NCBI RefSeq assembly: GCF_050633145.1
Contig: NZ_JBOEFY010000002.1
Span: forward strand, 124,001 to 188,000
DNA length: 64,000 nt
DNA from: Kordia sp050633145
Lineage (GTDB): Bacteria > Bacteroidota > Bacteroidia > Flavobacteriales > Flavobacteriaceae
Direction: 5' to 3'
Positions 61,500 through 64,000 of this stretch are shown piece by piece; within the stretch, counting starts at the first letter, position 1; every line of letters starts with the position of its first letter. The notes beneath the pieces were generated by a model. It ran no database searches. It was not told the origin of the DNA and worked only from the letters and a program-made list of their open reading frames with translations. A program made the position numbers and the translations under genes.

Positions 61500-62099
61500 T
61501 TAACTCCGCAACAACTCAACCTCTGCATTTGGATTGAATAAGTACATACGACCTGTAGCAACCTCAACACATTCATAGCGTTTTACACGTTTGTTTCCGC
61601 GCTGAAATATTTTACCATTATGCAATCGGAATGTGCTTCCATGTGGAATTTCGAATACATAGTTTTTGTCGTTTTCTGGATCGTATTGCTTTAATGCTAG
61701 TGCAAATTTTGCGTCTGTATCACTACTGGCTTTTGGATTTTTGAAATGATTGGCTACAATTGGTAAAATCTTCGTCGGAAATATTTGTGGATTTATAAAC
61801 GGCAGCATCAATTGTTGAAATGTACGTTTCCACTCGATTCCGTGTGGTTTTATAGCACGTCCATGTTTTTCATAAGCGACTAAATGTGCAATTTCATGAA
61901 TCAAAGTCACAAAAAAACGGTATTTATTTTCGCCTGCATTTACCGTAATAATATGCCTACCATCGGGCATTCTACGGTAATCTCCATGTCGTGTGACACG
62001 TTGATTCACAATTTTTAAATGTACCTGGTGCGCTTTTATTAAGTCAAAAGTAGGATCAACGGCGCGTTCAGGAATGTATTTGGCTAGTATTTCTTTCAC
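61500..62099 (-). CDS. SprT-like zinc-dependent protein
   Basis: A 199-residue protein. The zinc motif H68-E-I-A-H72 sits in TLIHEIAHLVAYEKH, with a third His at about 86 (KPHGIEW). This is the SprT-like fold; in eukaryotes the SPRTN member repairs DNA-protein crosslinks, but the bacterial role is not established. There is no signal peptide. It converges on the lipoprotein gene with a 4-bp gap. Confidence 0.88.
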   Translation of the reverse strand: MKEILAKYIPERAVDPTFDLIKAHQVHLKIVNQRVTRHGDYRRMPDGRHIITVNAGENKYRFFVTLIHEIAHLVAYEKHGRAIKPHGIEWKRTFQQLMLPFINPQIFPTKILPIVANHFKNPKASSDTDAKFALALKQYDPENDKNYVFEIPHGSTFRLHNGKIFQRGNKRVKRYECVEVATGRMYLFNPNAEVELLRS

Positions 62100-62213
62100 G
62101 GTTCAACAAAAGTACACATTTGTTTTGAAACGTTATAGCATTCTTATATACACAAACTGACGATTTAGGGAACGGAAATCATCAGTTTGTATAAAATTAT
62201 TTTTTGAGTACAA

Positions 62214-62864
62214 TTATATTTTGTGTTTATTCAGCAATCCATCATCAAAAGGTGTCCATAAACAAGCTTTGATTTTACTTTCCTTAAACCCTTGATTTAC
62301 CCAAGTATTACAGGTCTTTAAACACGAATAACTTCCTGTAGCTCTGTAAAATATATCATTTACACCATAACTTTCACCTTCTAACTTTATCGTATTTCCC
62401 GTAGTATCTTTTTGGAAAGATGCTTCTATATAACTATTTAACGTAGTCAGTTGTGATATTGAAATTTGTATAGCTACCCACGAACTTCGTTTTGTATTAT
62501 ATTTTGTCACATGCATTAATGTAGAACTTTTTAGAAACATAGCGCTAAATGCATTAGAAAACGTTAAATCGTCCCAAGTCCGTGTATGTAAATAGAAATT
62601 TTCATCGCCCCAACCAAACGAGAGATATTTAGCACTATCCAATTCATCTTTCAAGTTTTCACTAAGTTCATCTTGTATATTTCCTATGGGCATAATGATG
62701 TCTAAATGCACTCCATTTGTAGAGAGATAGATTGTATATGGTGTTTCTTCAGTAGTTGTACTATTTACTGTAATTGCTGTACAGATAAAGGAAATTAATA
62801 AGTATACTACAGGAATCAACAAGATACAACCTATCCATTTAGCTATTTTTTTGATTAGCTTCAT
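62214..62864 (-). CDS. TIGR02117/DUF2459 family protein
   Basis: A 216-residue protein with an N-terminal membrane anchor (IGCILLIPVVYLLISFICTA) followed by a periplasmic domain. The order STNGVHLDIIMPI, then YLSFGWGDENFYLHTRTWDD and SYSCLKTCNTWVNQGF fits the TIGR02117 (DUF2459) family, which has a papain-like NlpC-type arrangement of Cys/His; enzymatic activity is unproven. It starts 5 bp after the DUF4349 gene, so the two are co-transcribed. Confidence 0.8.
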   Translation of the reverse strand: MKLIKKIAKWIGCILLIPVVYLLISFICTAITVNSTTTEETPYTIYLSTNGVHLDIIMPIGNIQDELSENLKDELDSAKYLSFGWGDENFYLHTRTWDDLTFSNAFSAMFLKSSTLMHVTKYNTKRSSWVAIQISISQLTTLNSYIEASFQKDTTGNTIKLEGESYGVNDIFYRATGSYSCLKTCNTWVNQGFKESKIKACLWTPFDDGLLNKHKI

Positions 62865-62869
62865 ATATA

Positions 62870-63811
62870 TTATTTTCTAGATTTTCTCCATCTTCTAAAA
62901 AAGATCAATCCAACAACAATTAGTATTACAATTGGCCATACTGATAAGATTCCCAACAATAGCTCTTGAATAAAATTCCAACCAGTTAATAAACTTGCTT
63001 TAAGTTTCGCACCAAATCCTTTTTTATAAGCAACTGGCTGTTCTTTGTATTCAATAGTTTCATAAATTTCTACTTGAATTGTACTGTACGCAACTCTATT
63101 GCTCATGTACTTTAATCTCCCTTGTACTACTTCTATTTCTTCTTGAATGATACGCAATTGACTTTCTGTTGCCAGAATATCTTTCACTGTTTTTGCATTT
63201 TTGCGCAACACAGCTTCCAAACGTTCTTTCACTTCTATTTTAGTGTCTAATCGGGTTTGCGCGTCCATGTATTTTTCAGTGACATCTGTAGTTGAAATAT
63301 TTACATAATCGGTTTCTTCGGCAAATTTCTGAATGCCATCTAATACAATGTCAAATTTTTCCTTTGGAATTTTTATCGTAAATCTATTTTTCTTTTCATG
63401 ATAATTTTTATCATATCGCAATTCTGAAATATAACCATCGTTCTTGTACAACATTTGTTTTATGTCTACCAACGCTTTTCCAATATCTTTCACTTTATAG
63501 CGCGTACTTGCGGTTTTGATGATCTTTAAGTTTTCAGGAACATTTGAGGATAAGGTTTGATCCGTTTGATCGGTTTCAATCTGCGTATATTTAAAACCTT
63601 GATCTTTTCCTTTAGAATCGAAATCTAACTTGTCTATGCTTAGCGATTTATCATCTACACCATCATAATCATTTCTGAGGTCTACATTTTCTAGAGTGAC
63701 TTCTTCTTTCAGGTAATCTGGACTACTGCTTTCATGACAAGACATGAAAAATAGTAACAGAAAAATGAATAGTGAAGATTTAACCATATGTTTTCGTGTG
63801 ATTGCATTCAT
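62870..63811 (-). CDS. DUF4349 lipoprotein with coiled coil
   Basis: A 313-residue lipoprotein. An alternative start at 63787 (MVKSSLFIFLLLFFMSC) would give a tighter signal peptide; both end at the same lipobox FMSC. DUF4349 features include KTASTRYKVKDIGKALVDIK, a VNISTTDVTEKYMDAQTRLD strand, a coiled-coil helix (LATESQLRIIQEEIEVVQGR) and a C-terminal transmembrane segment (LLGILSVWPIVILIVVGLIF) with a basic tail. The function is unknown. It is co-transcribed with the TIGR02117 gene. Confidence 0.85.
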   Translation of the reverse strand: MNAITRKHMVKSSLFIFLLLFFMSCHESSSPDYLKEEVTLENVDLRNDYDGVDDKSLSIDKLDFDSKGKDQGFKYTQIETDQTDQTLSSNVPENLKIIKTASTRYKVKDIGKALVDIKQMLYKNDGYISELRYDKNYHEKKNRFTIKIPKEKFDIVLDGIQKFAEETDYVNISTTDVTEKYMDAQTRLDTKIEVKERLEAVLRKNAKTVKDILATESQLRIIQEEIEVVQGRLKYMSNRVAYSTIQVEIYETIEYKEQPVAYKKGFGAKLKASLLTGWNFIQELLLGILSVWPIVILIVVGLIFFRRWRKSRK

Positions 63812-64000
63812 AATTTTATATTTTTAAGGATTACGAATACAAACCTATCGGAGTTTCTACAAGAAGCTTTGTAAATGACTTGTAACAGCTTTGTAAATTA
63901 ATTTACAAAATACAAAACACTGAAAATCTGATTTTTACATATTAATTGAGCACAGAAAAAACATATCACTTTTCACTCTTAAAACAGCAAATTGCAGCTA

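Overview
The window looks like chromosomal DNA of an AT-rich marine-type member of the Flavobacteriaceae. The evidence is: several proteins with type IX secretion (T9SS) C-terminal sorting tails, TAnnTTTG-type -7 promoter boxes, exported proteins with Bacteroidota-style signal peptides and lipoboxes, a LytTR regulator, a PafA-type phosphatase and a Bacteroidota-type class I lanthipeptide precursor. A Kordia-like genome is my best guess from recall; the genus is inference. I see no rRNA, tRNA, insertion sequence, prophage or CRISPR array.

Layout. 1-2.1 kb: tail of a DUF3137 protein, a ParE-type toxin-antitoxin pair and a TPR protein. 2.1-19.3 kb: an accessory island bounded by two giant tandem alpha-2-macroglobulin (A2M) paralogues. 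Between them lie a duplicated cassette encoding 84-residue beta-rich proteins and an operon of four exported proteins, three of them lipoproteins. The second A2M carries a complete carboxypeptidase-regulatory domain plus SusC-type TonB plug inserted just before its A2M/MG7 domain. 19.4-24 kb: a T9SS leucine-rich-repeat protein, a cyclophilin-like protein, a small regulatory-domain/T9SS fusion, peptidase E and a small exported protein. 24-28.8 kb: a purine block, with hpt-adk fusion / DUF3050 / obg on one strand and purK-purE diverging. 29.3-34.9 kb: two related T9SS proteins, one with LamG, and an M3 oligopeptidase. 35.3-41.2 kb: a GbsR-type regulator with two matching operator palindromes, a run of small membrane proteins and a methyltransferase, a TIGR01777 epimerase, SRPBCC, an ECF sigma factor and its putative anti-sigma partner. 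41.2-47 kb: a UbiA-like membrane protein, glycine dehydrogenase, a ketoacyl synthase III-like enzyme and proC. 47-51.5 kb: a repeat-rich gap, glutathione peroxidase, a flippase, an orphan lanthipeptide precursor, a methyltransferase and a GT2 glycosyltransferase. 51.6-63.8 kb: LytTR regulator, PafA, MlaE/MlaF, DUF3841, DUF389, mannose-1-phosphate guanylyltransferase, a thioredoxin-fold lipoprotein, SprT-like, TIGR02117 and DUF4349 proteins.

The most unusual content is the A2M-TonB plug fusion, the nearby small regulatory-domain/T9SS fusion that also carries a plug-start-like motif, the duplicated 84-residue cassette with conserved leader and terminator, the orphan lanthipeptide precursor, the paired GbsR-region palindromes, and three families of dispersed intergenic repeats, two of them recurring as inverted or composite copies up to 38 kb apart.
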